Under the pieces are notes generated by a model that saw nothing but the letters and a program-made list of their open reading frames with translations, was not told the DNA's origin and searched no databases. A program made the position numbers and the translations under genes. Positions 1-32,110 of a stretch of DNA of 64,000 nt are shown here, piece after piece; within the stretch, counting starts at the first letter, position 1, and each line of letters starts with the position of its first letter. The DNA is from Lepturacanthus savala (taxonomy: Eukaryota > Chordata > Actinopteri > Scombriformes > Trichiuridae), in contig CM060462.1 in assembly GCA_030544235.1 (NCBI GenBank), positions 35,606,526-35,670,525 of the forward strand, written 5' to 3'.

Positions 1-32
1 TTCAATTGCGTGTTTAAAATAGCTCCATACAT

Positions 33-250
33 CAGTGGTTTCTAACCTTTTTGCCTTGTGACTCCTTAAAATAGAACATGTTACTTCTTGTCATGTGTTG
101 CTTCATCTACCACTTAAGTTACAAATTGTCCTGATTCATTGTTTGTTCATTATGTCTGTAAAATGTCCATCAAAGTACTCAAAACCCACACATCCTAAGT
201 TTATCTTTTTTGACAAAGAAAATCACCCTTTTAAAATACTGAATCTAGCT
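33..250. mobile_element. Probable hAT-type MITE end
   Basis: Begins CAGTGGTTTCTAACCTTTTT followed by GCCTTGTGACTCC, matching the typical opening of widespread hAT-derived short elements (CAGTGGTTCTCAA-type terminus). I could not find the opposite end, so the right limit is approximate. Confidence 0.4.
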
Positions 251-1323
251 TATTAAAAAAAGAAAATATACTCATTCATGAATCGACTAACTTTGCAGCT
301 CTAGAAAAAAAAAGTTTGAAAAAACAATCCCATGGTAGGAACTATTGTATTAGATTTTGAGGAGAAACTTTATTTTAGACCAGAGATGTTTTGTTTCACA
401 AGTTCTGAAGACACTTTTCTGTCTATTTTAGTAAACAACATAGTATAAATAGTATAGAATAGAAATGGTCAATGACAGTGGCCTCAGGCTCGGATGAGCT
501 TAAACTTTTTTATGCGGTTGGGAAACAGGGCTCTGGTCTTTAAACTGAGACACAGGTTTGTATGTTTTAATCAGTAAAAACTGCACCATGAATTGAAAAA
601 GGACAAGATTCTTGTATTTATCTGTACACATTTAATTACAGCTCACTCTCCATATACATCGTGGTACAAAAATACATTCTGTGGCAACTTTTTCTTTCAT
701 AAAAGAAGCATATGCTATAAGACATGAATCATTTATGGTAAAAACTAAATATATAAGTCTGTAATTAATGAAAGACCTGAATAACTAGTGCTGGTTCTCG
801 TTTAGCTCTCGTTTTTTAATCAGGTGATCTATCGAAATGTACAATACTTTCTTAAAATACAATTCAGTGGAAAAATCTGTAAAATAAATTGTAGATGATA
901 GTAAGACCAGGAACATATCAAATAATTAAAATAAGTTAACTTTAATGACAAAGGTTGTGATTATTTAAGCCTCAGCAACCAGATCAGGAGCTCATATTCT
1001 GGTGCTTCATACATTCTTCTGTTAAACTTTTAGTTTGTGCTTTAATTCATCGTGATTCATGTATTATGTGTCATTAGTCAATAAGAAACGTTGCCAGTTT
1101 TCTTAAAAGTCAGTGCTACAGATGATTAGTAATATCCCAGTGTGAAGACAACCATCTCCTCATCACATCAACAATGCTATATTCACCAGGATTTATCTCC
1201 TTAACTTTATGCCACAAACCAACCAAAGATCTAATTTGCACCTTCAAGCATGTTTTTCTTTTTTTACATGACAAAGAGGACATATAATAAATAAAACATT
1301 GCTGAAGAGCTTTAACATGGTTG

Positions 1324-1329
<6 letters not shown>

Positions 1330-1356
<27 letters not shown>
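1330..1356. repeat. A27 homopolymer
   Basis: Twenty-seven consecutive A on the plus strand, 113 bp downstream of the dis3l stop codon; a U run in the dis3l 3' UTR. Confidence 0.95.
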
Positions 1357-1359
<3 letters not shown>

Positions 1360-1468
1360 GAGCCTCTTCTGGCTTATATTTTTTCTGATATATAGTTTGA
1401 CTGTTATCTCTTCACACAGTCATCCCGTGATATTTAAAGAATTGTGTGTTACTTGCTGAATGGCAGCT

Positions 1469-21702
<20,234 letters not shown>

Positions 21703-21900
21703 ATTTTAAACTCACACTGAGCCATATATCTATGCGGCTTCTCTGGTTAACCTGCTGTTTTATTATAAGGCGGGAATACACACAAAACAACAACACTCAA
21801 CTTCAGGGAAGTGTGCTGGAGCACGCCCGATGACGTCACGACGCACGCTGTGCGTCGCGAAGAAAGATCCATTCACGTGCTGTTGGATTCTACAGTTGTT
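21703..21900 (-). promoter_or_regulatory. Putative dis3l promoter region
   Basis: The 200 bp upstream of the start codon contain a palindromic CRE/ATF site TGACGTCA (21831-21838), a CG-rich stretch (GCACGCTGTGCGTCGCGAAG, about 21843-21862) and an E-box CACGTG (21874-21879). No TATA box was evident. Inferred from position; the transcription start is unknown. Confidence 0.5.
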
Positions 21901-22389
21901 TTTTTATGTCCGGATATTGAAGAGATATTTTCAAAGCTCCTCCAAAGTATGAAAGACCGAAACCTAGAATAATATATTATTGTTTTTGCACCTCCATATA
22001 AGAGCAAAAACAAATCATATATCCAGTTATCCCGATAAAGGGCCGCTAAAGTATCACAGTCCTGCCGTGCTACGAGTAAACCTGAACACACCAGAGGATA
22101 ACCACCAATTAGTGGTTTTAACAGCAGTGGAAGAAGTACCAATACAGAAAGTTAAAATACTATATTATTACAAGTAAACATCCCAATGTAGCTATAGTAT
22201 TAAAATAAAAATATATAATCATTCGCATGATTTAGTTACTAACGTACTGCATTAAAAGTAGTTGTTTGATATCTCTGGGTTATTAATCACTAGGACATCA
22301 CTATATTATTAATATAGAGGGAGAAGGGTTGGAAACACTGGTTTAATATTTGACAATGTGTTGTATTTTAAAAGCTTGTTATATTTAAG

Positions 22390-22730
22390 CGGTTAGATCT
22401 GCGTCCTTAAAGTGAAGCCAATGTAGAAGTGACTTAAACCTGCATTCTCTCTAGTGACCAACAGGGGGCTCCAAAAAGAAGTCGGATTGTATGGAAGTCT
22501 GTGGGAAAATTACTACTTCTCTAATGAATTTATGGTCTAAATTGATAGTTTCAAGTCTACAATACAGCTTGGTGTTCATTTTGTAAATTACAGCCCCATG
22601 CAGGAGTAATATAGACAATACTTTATCATCTATTTTGGTTTAGGGCTCTGTTGTGATTGAAACAAGTCGTGACTATGGTAATAGTCCAAGATGGCACTGC
22701 CTAAATTTTGGTCACAGTGAAATGTGACAA
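22390..22730 (+). repeat. Teleost interspersed repeat, class uncertain
   Basis: Contains GTGACCAACAGGGGGCTCC, GTATGGAAGTCTGTGGGAAA, AGTTTCAAGTCTACAATACA, GTGTTCATTTTGTAAATTA and AATAGTCCAAGATGGCACTG. I recognise this order of phrases as a common fish genomic repeat. No terminal repeats found. Confidence 0.5.
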
Positions 22731-23124
22731 ATATAGATGGTTACTATAATTGACTGATTATTGGGTCTTCAGTTCATGAAAGTTAAAGCTGTACTGCTGA
22801 ACATTTGTTTCCCCATCTGGCAATGGAGAGTAATTACACAAACACTGTCCACACTTGCTTACTGTCCATTTGTTTGATCCATTCAGTCTGATAACACTTG
22901 GAGATTCTATGAGAGCCACGTGATTATTATTTTTATATAGTATTTTTTTTTATTTATTATTTTATGCATATTCAAGTTAGAAGAGGGGTAACCAAAAATA
23001 GCCAGTGGAAGCCGAACATTCATTTATATGGAAACAGTTATGCAATGCAGGTTTAAACATAACATTCCAGTCTCCTAAAAAGGTCTGGTTCAGGTTTAGC
23101 CCACTAAGAAATCCTTTAGGGCAG

Positions 23125-23270
23125 GGGTGACCAGTCCTTGTCCTGGAGAGCTACTGCAGCCCCTACTCCAACACACCTGATTCTAATTATCTCATTATCA
23201 AGCTATTGGCAAGCTTCAGCTGCTTGATAAAAAGTTGATAATTAGAATCAGGTGTGTTGGAGTGTTATAT
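23125..23270. mobile_element. Foldback MITE-like element
   Basis: Opens GGGGTGACCAGTCCTTGTCC, TGGAGAGC, then has perfect 27-bp inverted arms at 23165-23191 and 23237-23263 separated by 45 bp. The right outer arm is missing, so the element is truncated. Family common in fish. Confidence 0.65.
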
Positions 23271-24379
23271 ATATTCCTAAAACATCAACAAGACTGGTCA
23301 CACCTTCAAATTTTCAAGATTTTTAAGCCTGATATTAGCTTCACAAAAGTATCATTAGTATTATCACAGTTAGGCTAAATGTACCCTCCTAACCAAGTTA
23401 ACAGCTAGTAAAAAGGAAATACTAAATAGCCTACAAGTGCTTTAAAATGTACTTTAATACCTCATTTAGCTGGTCAGTAATTGAATTATGTAGCTAAAAC
23501 TTACTTAATTTTTTAATGTAGGACTTTTGTTTGTTTATTGTTGTATAGACCGCAGACACATTGAGATTAAAAAGTAGGTAAACACATGTTATTAATGATA
23601 ATAATAAAGGTTCCTTCATATAGAACCTTTGCAGGGAGCCAACATGCACAATAGCAACACACTGGCTCTCGTTGAGTTAAATAGTCATAATATTAAGACT
23701 TCATCATTGTGCTATTAGAAAAAGTTAAAAAAAAAAAAGTTTTATAAGAATAAACTCTTAATTACAAGGAGGCCAGACTGCTGCCTGTGTTAAAATGAGG
23801 AACTTAGAGCATCTTGTGTCTTTTTTTTATAAACAATATTTTTTGCTTGAATTATTACGCGTTTACTATGGTAAAGTTACAACTTTATTACTATTTTTAA
23901 TAATAAGACATTGTTTCTCTTAGTGTGGCCCTAATACTCCTTTGTTAATGAGTATCATTGGCAACACCTGCTTCTTCATGCCAATATGGCTGCCTATTTC
24001 CACTGTCCAACACAAAACGAAAAGGAGCTGAAATAAAAGAGTTGGAGAAGAAAGTTTATTATCTAGCCAGATAAATTCATGCTGCTGTTAATTCGGAAGT
24101 TCCTGAGTCCTGAAACGCTAAAACACCAGATAATATTCAATTATAATGCATTAATTAATAAGCAGGTGGCCCAAGAGAATGAATGCTCATTTTGCTTCGT
24201 GCTAGCTAAAACAATCGATAGGCTAACGCTCTTTTTGTTAGTTTAAAAAAAACAGAACCCTCCGCCCCTCTGGTTATAAAAACGAAATATTAATATCAAA
24301 TTATTTTTTATAATTTCATTTATTTTATGGACTGCTGAGATAACGTTAAAACTGTTTGACTTTATCGTAAAACGGCGAC
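23271..24379. other. Interval between the dis3l and putative megf11 promoters
   Basis: AT-rich; nothing recognisable apart from homopolymer runs. Sequence becomes CG-rich from about 24360. Confidence 0.4.
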
Positions 24380-24701
24380 GTCCGAGTAGCCTCGGGTTGT
24401 CCCGGTAACGACGGCGGCGGGGACGGGGGGATGCTGCTCTCGCTGCGTCTGCGGCTCTTTGGCAGCTGTGGAGAGAACAGCTGCAGCGGAGCATCAGCAC
24501 AGAGGCTGAGCTCAAGTTCTACACCAACACCACTGATGCTGAGGACTTTACTTATGTTTACTCCGCCACAGTCACTAGGGCTATTTTTTTCTTTTTTTCA
24601 AATTTTTTTCTTAGCCATGCCGTCGCTCTTTTTAATATATTACATGTACTTTTTCTATAGATTCCACGCGAATGAACTTTATTAAGGAGTCATCTTTACA
24701 G
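24380..24701 (+). promoter_or_regulatory. Putative megf11 first non-coding exon and promoter
   Basis: A CG-rich block (24365-24510, with CGACGGCGGCGGGGACGGGG) stands out in AT-rich surroundings and is followed by a consensus donor, TTTACAG|GTAAGCGCG, at 24701/24702. This is the architecture of a CpG promoter with a 5' untranslated exon pointing right, towards the megf11 coding exons. It contains an open frame of 84 codons (24431-24685) and a second ATG at 24672, which would be upstream ORFs. The left edge is arbitrary. Inference only; it could belong to another transcript. Confidence 0.4.
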
Positions 24702-27089
24702 GTAAGCGCGAAAGCTGTTTTTCTTTCACTGTCGTGTTTTTAGTTACTTAATAGAATATGTACACACGAGTTATGCAGTTAAAATAGATGCGCCTCTATC
24801 AAAAATATTTCGCATTAGTAATTTTCATAATCACACGAAATCTCTCAAAAATGTCCTTTTAAAATATTAACGTAACATTTTTCCCTTCACCAACATTGCG
24901 GGCATGATTTGTAGTGTAATATTGTGTATCCTTTACTGCAGATTGCCCTTCAGAAGTTGATTATGCGATTGCAGTTTCAATATTTATAAAGACTTCGGTC
25001 GATTTGTACTGGGTGGTTTAATTCCTGTTTAATACTATGACCTTATTATAACACTGCGTGTGTTGGGAGTTCAGCTGCGTGATTCATTTTGGAGCGAAAA
25101 ATATATGCAAAAATAAAATAGTTTAACTTCAGCAAACCTTTTGATGTTTTTTGTTCAGTTATTGTATGTGTCAGATTCTTCTAATTGAATTTGCGGCTAT
25201 GTAATGTCTGCATGGACGTCTTGCCAAAAAAGTTTGTCCCATTACAAGTTTTTATGAACCTACAGTATATGCTTTCCTGACGTCCAGTCGCTGTGGGGAT
25301 TTTTATTATTTGAGCTTACTCTCAGTTGCTTCATTTCATTGAGCAATCCTCAGGTCCCAAAGCTGCTGTGTTTTCATTCCAGACATCTAATCGGGATGTA
25401 GTCGACCTTGGCCGAGTGGTGAATGCAATTAACTCTAAGTCACTTGTAAGACAGAGCTGGATTAAAACCTGCAGGGAGATAAGCTACGAATCTGGATATT
25501 CGAGGACTGAAAATTACTGGCTTATATTGACACAGTTTCCCAGCAAGAAGTCTAGACTACAGTAATCAAAATGTTTGGATGTTAATTAGATAGGTCAGAA
25601 TAATCATTGCTCTTGTAGTACTGCCATTGATTCGCCTTGAGGCATCGCAGCAGCAGAACTTCACCCAATAACAGCACTAGATGGCGAGCTTGAGTAAGGT
25701 AGATGTCAGCCTTCAGCTGGACTTATCTGTGTTGCTAAATTCTCGTACTGTACTTAGTGTGTGGATGTTTCAGGTCATGGCTCTTGGAAGATTGTATTCA
25801 AAATGGAATATAAATGGAATATTTGCAGCGAGGGAGAGAGCTGGCGAGTGTTTTGAGAAAAACAATATTCTGTTCTCTCCTCAAGTCACACAAATTGCTG
25901 TGCTGCTTAGTTTGGAGAATGTGCTGTGCAATATGTCACCGAGACATTCGTCACAAATGTGGCCTCGCAATAATAGTAATGCAGCTTTTGACGACTCCTG
26001 AGCTTTTATGTTAATTAAATGTTTTACTTTTTAAGACGATGCGGTGTGGGAGGGAGGCCGGGGTGCTGCTGCTGTTCACTGGTGAAGGGTCAACAGTCCT
26101 ATCAGGACCTGAAGGACCTTAAGTTGGCAGGAGTGTGTGTGTCGATGACTGTAAGTTCTGCACTCTGCACAAGTACAAGATGTGACAAAAGGTTATAAAA
26201 AAACATTCTAAACACAAGACAGATGCATTTATCTCTGGGAAGAAGAAAAACAACACAGTAAATGAAAGTGATGGCAGATGGCTGCAGCTTCTTAAAAGAC
26301 TAGACTTGAGTCTTAGAATCACTGGAGCACACAGCTCACACTTGAAGTAAGTCGAGGCCACACTTGACTGTAAGAAGTGTGCTATTTGATATGTAAATAA
26401 ACACTGTTATCTTCCACAGGAATATAATCCTGTTTCAGTGGAAAATACGTTATTATTAATATTATTATTTAAGTAGTCAAAGCGCATAAGGTACACAAAT
26501 TGAGAGTATTCATCTTTTGATACTTATATATTTATATATATGTCATGTGGTTTTTGTTTCGATTTTAAAGAGTTTTTTAGAGTTTAAAATTGTAAGTATT
26601 TGAAATAAATAGCCTGGAACCCAAATAAATAGTAAGATAGTTTTTGCCCACCGTTATCATTCCCCCTGTTCATATTGGCTATTAAAAGATTCCCTTTAAA
26701 TGTGCTTTCACTGTAGGTAATGTGGGCACAAAACCTACAGTCCTCATTCTAAACAAAAATCTAATCAAATGATTATTTTATATCAACATTCTGAAATAGT
26801 CAAAACACCATGATTTCAGCTGTTCTTGACCCATTAAATGTCAAATATTTGTTGTCATTACTACCATTTTAATGTATCTTCCACATTTGCCCTTTTTCTA
26901 GCATCAAACATGTTGTGTTTTCTCGAACAATACAGGACAAATATAGCAATTAATCAATTAATTTTATCTGTCACGTGATCACAGTGTAATCAAATGAAAT
27001 ATTATCATGTCAATTCCTTCAATTGTGCAACAAAATTATTTAAAATAAATGTTGATTACTAATGAGATAAGATCCTAGTGGCATGAGGG
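24702..27089. other. Putative megf11 intron 1, first part
   Basis: Unique-looking sequence. Several short open frames (for example 25326-25565 and 25681-26001) show no recognisable domain or splice context. Nothing else supported. Confidence 0.4.
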
Positions 27090-29470
27090 TAGAAGCTTTT
27101 CCTGGTGTATCTGGTGCCTTCTTCCAGATCGCAGCAGGGTAATAAGGAAATTACCCTGGTGGTTGGAATCTTAAATGATTTTTTTTTTCCTGCGGTACCT
27201 GATATTAATGTTCTTTAGACATGTTAGAGTACACTCAGCTGAATGAATCACTCTTTGGAGAGTCTGCTCAGTGCTGTTACCAGGCAATGATCTTCCCCCG
27301 CCAGGACACTCTCAATGGTTCAGGAGTAGAAATTTCTCAGTGTAAAATAAGATACCTGGAATTTCCTCAAGTGTCTGAGGTGAAAAAGCCTCTGACACAG
27401 CTGACCTGACTTCCTCTGGCAGATCGTTACAGAGCCCCAGGGCCCAGACTGAAAAGACTCTGTCCCCTTTACTTTTCAGCCTCTGGAACAGGTAAAAGAA
27501 TTCTGCCCGACGATGTCAAAGTACTTACGATACGAAGGCAGAGATAGCAGGGCAAGAAGCCATGAAGAGTCTAAAAGAAGGAGTCAGTAAGATTATAAAA
27601 TCTATTCTAAAACATACTGGGAGCCAGTGTAAGGAGGATAAAACAGGAGTGATGTGATCATGTTTCGTGGACCTGGTTGAACGCTGAGATCAGAGATACT
27701 GGGATCAGTCTGGAGTAGATAAATAGAGTTTTGGTTCATGAATAAAAATAGGCAATAATCCAGGTATGATGCGATGAAGATGTGTAAAATGGAGTGTGTA
27801 TGTCTTCAAAAGTTAGAATTGATTGTATTCATAAAATGTTTCTAAGGTGATTAAAAACCATGGTTGTATGCTGCTAAAAATCTAAATTATTGTCAAACCA
27901 TATACGAAAATTCTTTGGAACAGGCTTAATATGGAACCAGTAGATGGCAGAGTTTGTTTCACCATGTGCTGTGATCCAATGACAGGGATCTCTGTATTGT
28001 TTGATTTCTTTTGTTCTTTTAACATCACATAGGCAGTCATTTGTGTATCATCTGCATAACCAAAGAGACATCATACTACAAACAAGTTAAATTTATTCTG
28101 TCTTCACAGAGTCTGACATCGGCCACTATGCTGGTTACCAACGAGCTCAACCAGCTCTGGGTTTTCCAGCTAAGAGCATGTTCATGTGAAAGAGGCAGAG
28201 CTATTATTATGAGGCACAACTATGAATGATCTACTTTGCATGATATGAGATGAAATGGTGATACTGAGTACATGTAGAAAAATGCTGTTTTAGGGACAAC
28301 AAAAAGTCATATTCAATCAAGTGAAAAAAATGAGAATCTGTAATCATGAAACAGAATGAGATAGAAACACTATAAATAATGTACACATAATTTAAAAGTA
28401 GAGTCAGACTCATACATGCAGCTATTATTATACATAGCCTAAAGATGACTTTGTTATAGGTTGAGGATGTTTTGCTTTCTAGTTTGAAGATGAAAAAACT
28501 ATTCTGAATATGTCCTGCTCATGAAAACGTTTTAAAGTAATGTCCACCTGTTTCTGCTACTGAAGTAAAGAGGAAAAGTAGTTTTGGTTGACGTGGTCTA
28601 TCTGTCCTAAATGTTGCATTTCTAATCATGGGAGCCAAAAAACAGTGTGGATTATTGCTCTCAGGGTTAGTCTGAGTTATAGTGATAGAATCAGAGTATA
28701 AGATCATTCACACACTCACCCTGGGTATTAAATTAACTTTGCACAGTTACAATTCAGCTAAAATCATTATCATGTAGTGTAAACGATCTGTTTGTTAGAA
28801 GCTCCATTTTAAAAATCAGAATGGAAATAAAAAGCTGAAACAATCAAATGTTTCCACTTGCTGCCTGGAAATATATATTGATCTTTTTTACTTGTCACTT
28901 TATTGTAATCTCAGGACCTTTGTCCAGATCAGCATCCTATGGGAATTGTGGCTCTTTCTTTGCAATGCTCTAATTGGTCAGTGGTCCTAATTTAACCTGT
29001 TCTGCAGTTAAAAGTAAGTGAGCTAAATGATAGCAGAAACCCTGGGTTATGCTAGAGATCGCTGGCTCACCTACTAATGTTGCTTTGTAGTATAAAGAAA
29101 ATAAAATTAGTCCCAAACTGACCCCTGAGGCCCACACAATTAACAGGAGAAAATGAAGAGACACAGTTGATTACAGAGACATAGAACCTTCTATTTGAGT
29201 TGAAGCTGCAACAGATATCACCATCCAGTGCCTCAGTCTGTCTAACAGGATGCTGTGATCAATGGTTTCAGAGGAGAAATTATGCGACACAATCTTTTAT
29301 AAAACATTTGGATCTAAAAGGCAACTTAGAAATTGGTTTAAAGCTTTGAGGGAGATATCCAGCCCCAAGATGTTTTTAATCACAAGCAGTTTAAAAATGA
29401 TCAGAGACATAACCATTACACAAGAAACCGTTAACAGACAGCCCACAGTCGGCAGATTTCATTACTAAAT
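27090..29470 (+). repeat. Old degenerate interspersed repeat(s)
   Basis: Phrases such as ATCACTCTTTGGAGAGTCTG, CTGGGAGCCAGTGTAAGGAG, GGAGTGATGTGATCATGTTT, TGATCAATGGTTTCAGAGGA and ACATTTGGATCTAAAAGGCA resemble, in this order, a long non-coding repeat frequent in fish genomes. The span is interrupted by unrelated sequence (about 27960-28900). No intact ORF or termini. Confidence 0.4.
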
Positions 29471-29817
29471 TCACTGCACGCCCCAGCACTTGTGATTTAA
29501 CCCATTAATAGAAAACAATCACTGCTTAAGGAATAATATGCTGTTGAGTGCAGATGATTGAAGTGTGTTGCCAGTAGTAATAGTTCCTCCAGGCCAGTTG
29601 GCCCCATGCATACAAACCAAATAGTCCACTGCTCCTTACAACCACAAAGCCACGAAACACCTGCTTTGGTGCAGAAATACAGGAGAAATATTGGAGCATG
29701 CAGGGCACTGTTGCTGTGGGCTTTTTGGGGGACATGTGGAAGCAGTTCTTTTTTTTTGTCCCTGAAATTCAATGATGTGTAGAAACTGAAAATGGTGTTA
29801 GTCAGTCTACCAGCACA

Positions 29818-29826
29818 ACACACACA

Positions 29827-29921
<95 letters not shown>
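29818..29921. repeat. (CA)n microsatellite
   Basis: About 50 CA units with one interruption near 29828-29830. Open frames across it are poly-CV/TH translations of the repeat. Confidence 0.97.
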
Positions 29922-29923
<2 letters not shown>

Positions 29924-31619
29924 CACTTTTATTTCATTCCACAATCCCATTCATATTCATGCTCATTTTGGGAAGAAATAAATTGCTACCTGGAACACAT
30001 CAGACAACATTTGCAAACGATAAACAATTCTGGACACAACAAAATAATGTTCTATTTTATATGTGAATGTCTTGACTAAAAACTAACCTATAAAGTGCCT
30101 TACCTTTGTTAGTGTAGGAAAATGGATCATTTATTTTGTTATTTTTCAAAAGAAACCTTTCATTTGTATCATGAAATTTTGTGCTGAAATAATGTCACAC
30201 ATTTGAGCAGATAATTAAGCCAAATATTTGTTAATACATTATATCACCAAATATATTATTGTGTATTTACTAGACAGTAAAGATCTGGCATATTCAGAGA
30301 CATTGACCTCATATAATGATGGCGGGCTGACTGTCTGAACATGTCTGGACAGATCATGGACCTCAACCACTGCTGAGTTTCCAGTCTGTTGAACCCTTTC
30401 AGCTGGGAATTCTCCATGTGTTTTGTCAGATCAATACATGTAATCAGTGTTGATGAATAGGAGAACACTGGCTGTTTCTCAAGGACATAATATATTGGAG
30501 CTCCAGCACCCAGTGGTTGGCTTCCTTTCATTGGGATTTGTTTTCCTGAGCTGCTTATGCTGCATTATTACACCTGAGATGTAATAAATAATAATTATTC
30601 AAGAATAAAGATAGCAAGTACCTGCCCAGTTTAAGAAGGAAAATGTCAGATGTGGTTTAAACTTTGGCTGTGTCTTCTTTTTTAAAAATTGTTTCTTACA
30701 TCCTGTTTTTCCTCTCCCAAACAACTTGTGTTTGTGTGAACGTTTTGTTTATTCCTTCAAAAATGGAGATAAAAACGGGGCTCCTGTTCCTGTTACGTCC
30801 AGGTTATGAATTATGGAGAGACTTTGTCAAGAAGTTTGAGCCCTGTTCTCTCTGTTCTCAGGATGAGGCAATGGAAAAAAACATAAGTAATGAAATTCAA
30901 ATAGCTCATGAGGTGGAGGTAAAAAGGGAGAGACCATTAAGACCACCAGCCCATCGGCTCTCAGCATCTTATTCATCCTGCAACAAAGGCAGAGCTGAAG
31001 AGAAAGGGAAAAATGAGAAAAGCAACATAAAAGACTTTTAAGTGGTTTTGCCTGGTGGGTACTTTTGAGTGGACAGGAAGGAGGGTGATGGAACTGACCA
31101 TTACAAAACATCACGAATGCTTTCCTCGGGGCAAATGGATGAGCAACACATTATAGAGCAAACAGACGGGGCTCCAGCATGTTTCTGCTGAGAACAGAGC
31201 AGCAGTTACAGCGGCAGCGACACGGCACGGATGCAGGATGGAATCCCATCAAGGTTTCAGGGCATGTTGTGACCCTGCCGGTTGACAAACTCTTGGAAAG
31301 TGGGACGGATGGTTGTTTTGTGTTTGCTACGGGGTTGTTAAGGCTTTCTTGGCAAGGAGACTCTTATGATGGAGTTTTTTTTTTTTTTTTAAGAAGGTTG
31401 TGGTTAGAACTGCAGACGATACACATCCCACAATTCCTGCTTTGCTCATTGTGAAGTACCAGGGTGATGGATAAATTGGCTTTTGACAGATGGTATTACT
31501 TGTGCTGTACAATAGATAATTTGCATGTGAAGAACTGGAATGATTAGTTGCTTCATTTTTATAAATGGATTTTGTTTTAATTTATATAAAGCACCTATGA
31601 ATATTATTATGGTAACTCT
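29922..31619. other. Putative megf11 intron 1 segment, nothing recognised
   Basis: Contains a 125-codon open frame (30664-31041) with no recognisable domain, no codon-usage signal I can judge and no splice context; left uncalled. Confidence 0.4.
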
Positions 31620-32110
31620 ATATCAAATGGGAGTGTGGGAAGAGTCGTGATGAACCTACAGAGAATTATCAGCAACTCTGCAGCACCTCTCGGCTTTAGG
31701 CTTTACAGGGCTTTATGCTGAGTTTCAGTTCATTGTCTGTCTGCAGCTTCACTGTTTTACTTCACTCTCAACGCTCTCATAACATCGTTTAGGACTTTAT
31801 TAGGCAGCTATTTTCAGAGAAAAATTTCTGAAACCCACTGTACACTACCTGCCCAGTAACGAACGGCAAAAACACACATTTTGCTGTAGACTAGCTGGTG
31901 AACATAGTGGAGCATTTAACATCTAAAGAGCCAGACATTTCCCTCAGGAGTTAGTAGAGAGGAGAAACATAGCTAACAGAGAGTGAATATTGGACTTACA
32001 TTCACCAGGTGGACAGAAACTCCAAATAAGTGGTCATGTTACTCTGTGCTGAATGTGGAAAAGTTGATATGTCAGAGTTGTGGTTATTTGATTCTTCTGA
32101 AAACCAGTGG
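31620..32110. repeat. Possible interspersed repeat
   Basis: The segment with GTAGACTAGCTGGTGAACAT, GGAGCATTTAACATCTAAAG, GAGCCAGACATTTCCCTCAG and ACATTCACCAGGTGGACAGA reads like a known fish repeat. Boundaries unclear. Confidence 0.3.

Larger units (their letters stand above)
1..1468 (-). other. dis3l 3' UTR and downstream flank
   Basis: No further gene is seen. The 3' UTR must begin at 1468 and run leftwards. The only canonical AATAAA I found on the minus strand is at 374-369; several ATTAAA variants occur (1046-1041, 946-941, 820-815, 636-631, 571-566), so the cleavage site cannot be fixed. An A27 run on the plus strand is at 1330-1356. Confidence 0.5.

Noticed and set aside
24431..24685. 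84-codon frame starting MLLSLRLRLF as a secreted protein
   Set aside because: It has a hydrophobic start but low-complexity content, and it closes before the donor; better seen as an upstream ORF within a putative leader exon.
25326..26014. Several open frames downstream of the CG-rich block
   Set aside because: Considered as early exons of megf11, but no acceptor/donor pairs or signal-peptide features fit, and the true signal-peptide exon is at 60018.
29497..30079. 140- and 95-codon frames across 29.8 kb
   Set aside because: Both run through a CA microsatellite and have no domain or splice context.
30664..31041. 125-codon open frame
   Set aside because: No recognisable motif, no neighbouring exons; length is not exceptional for 64 kb of random AT-rich sequence.
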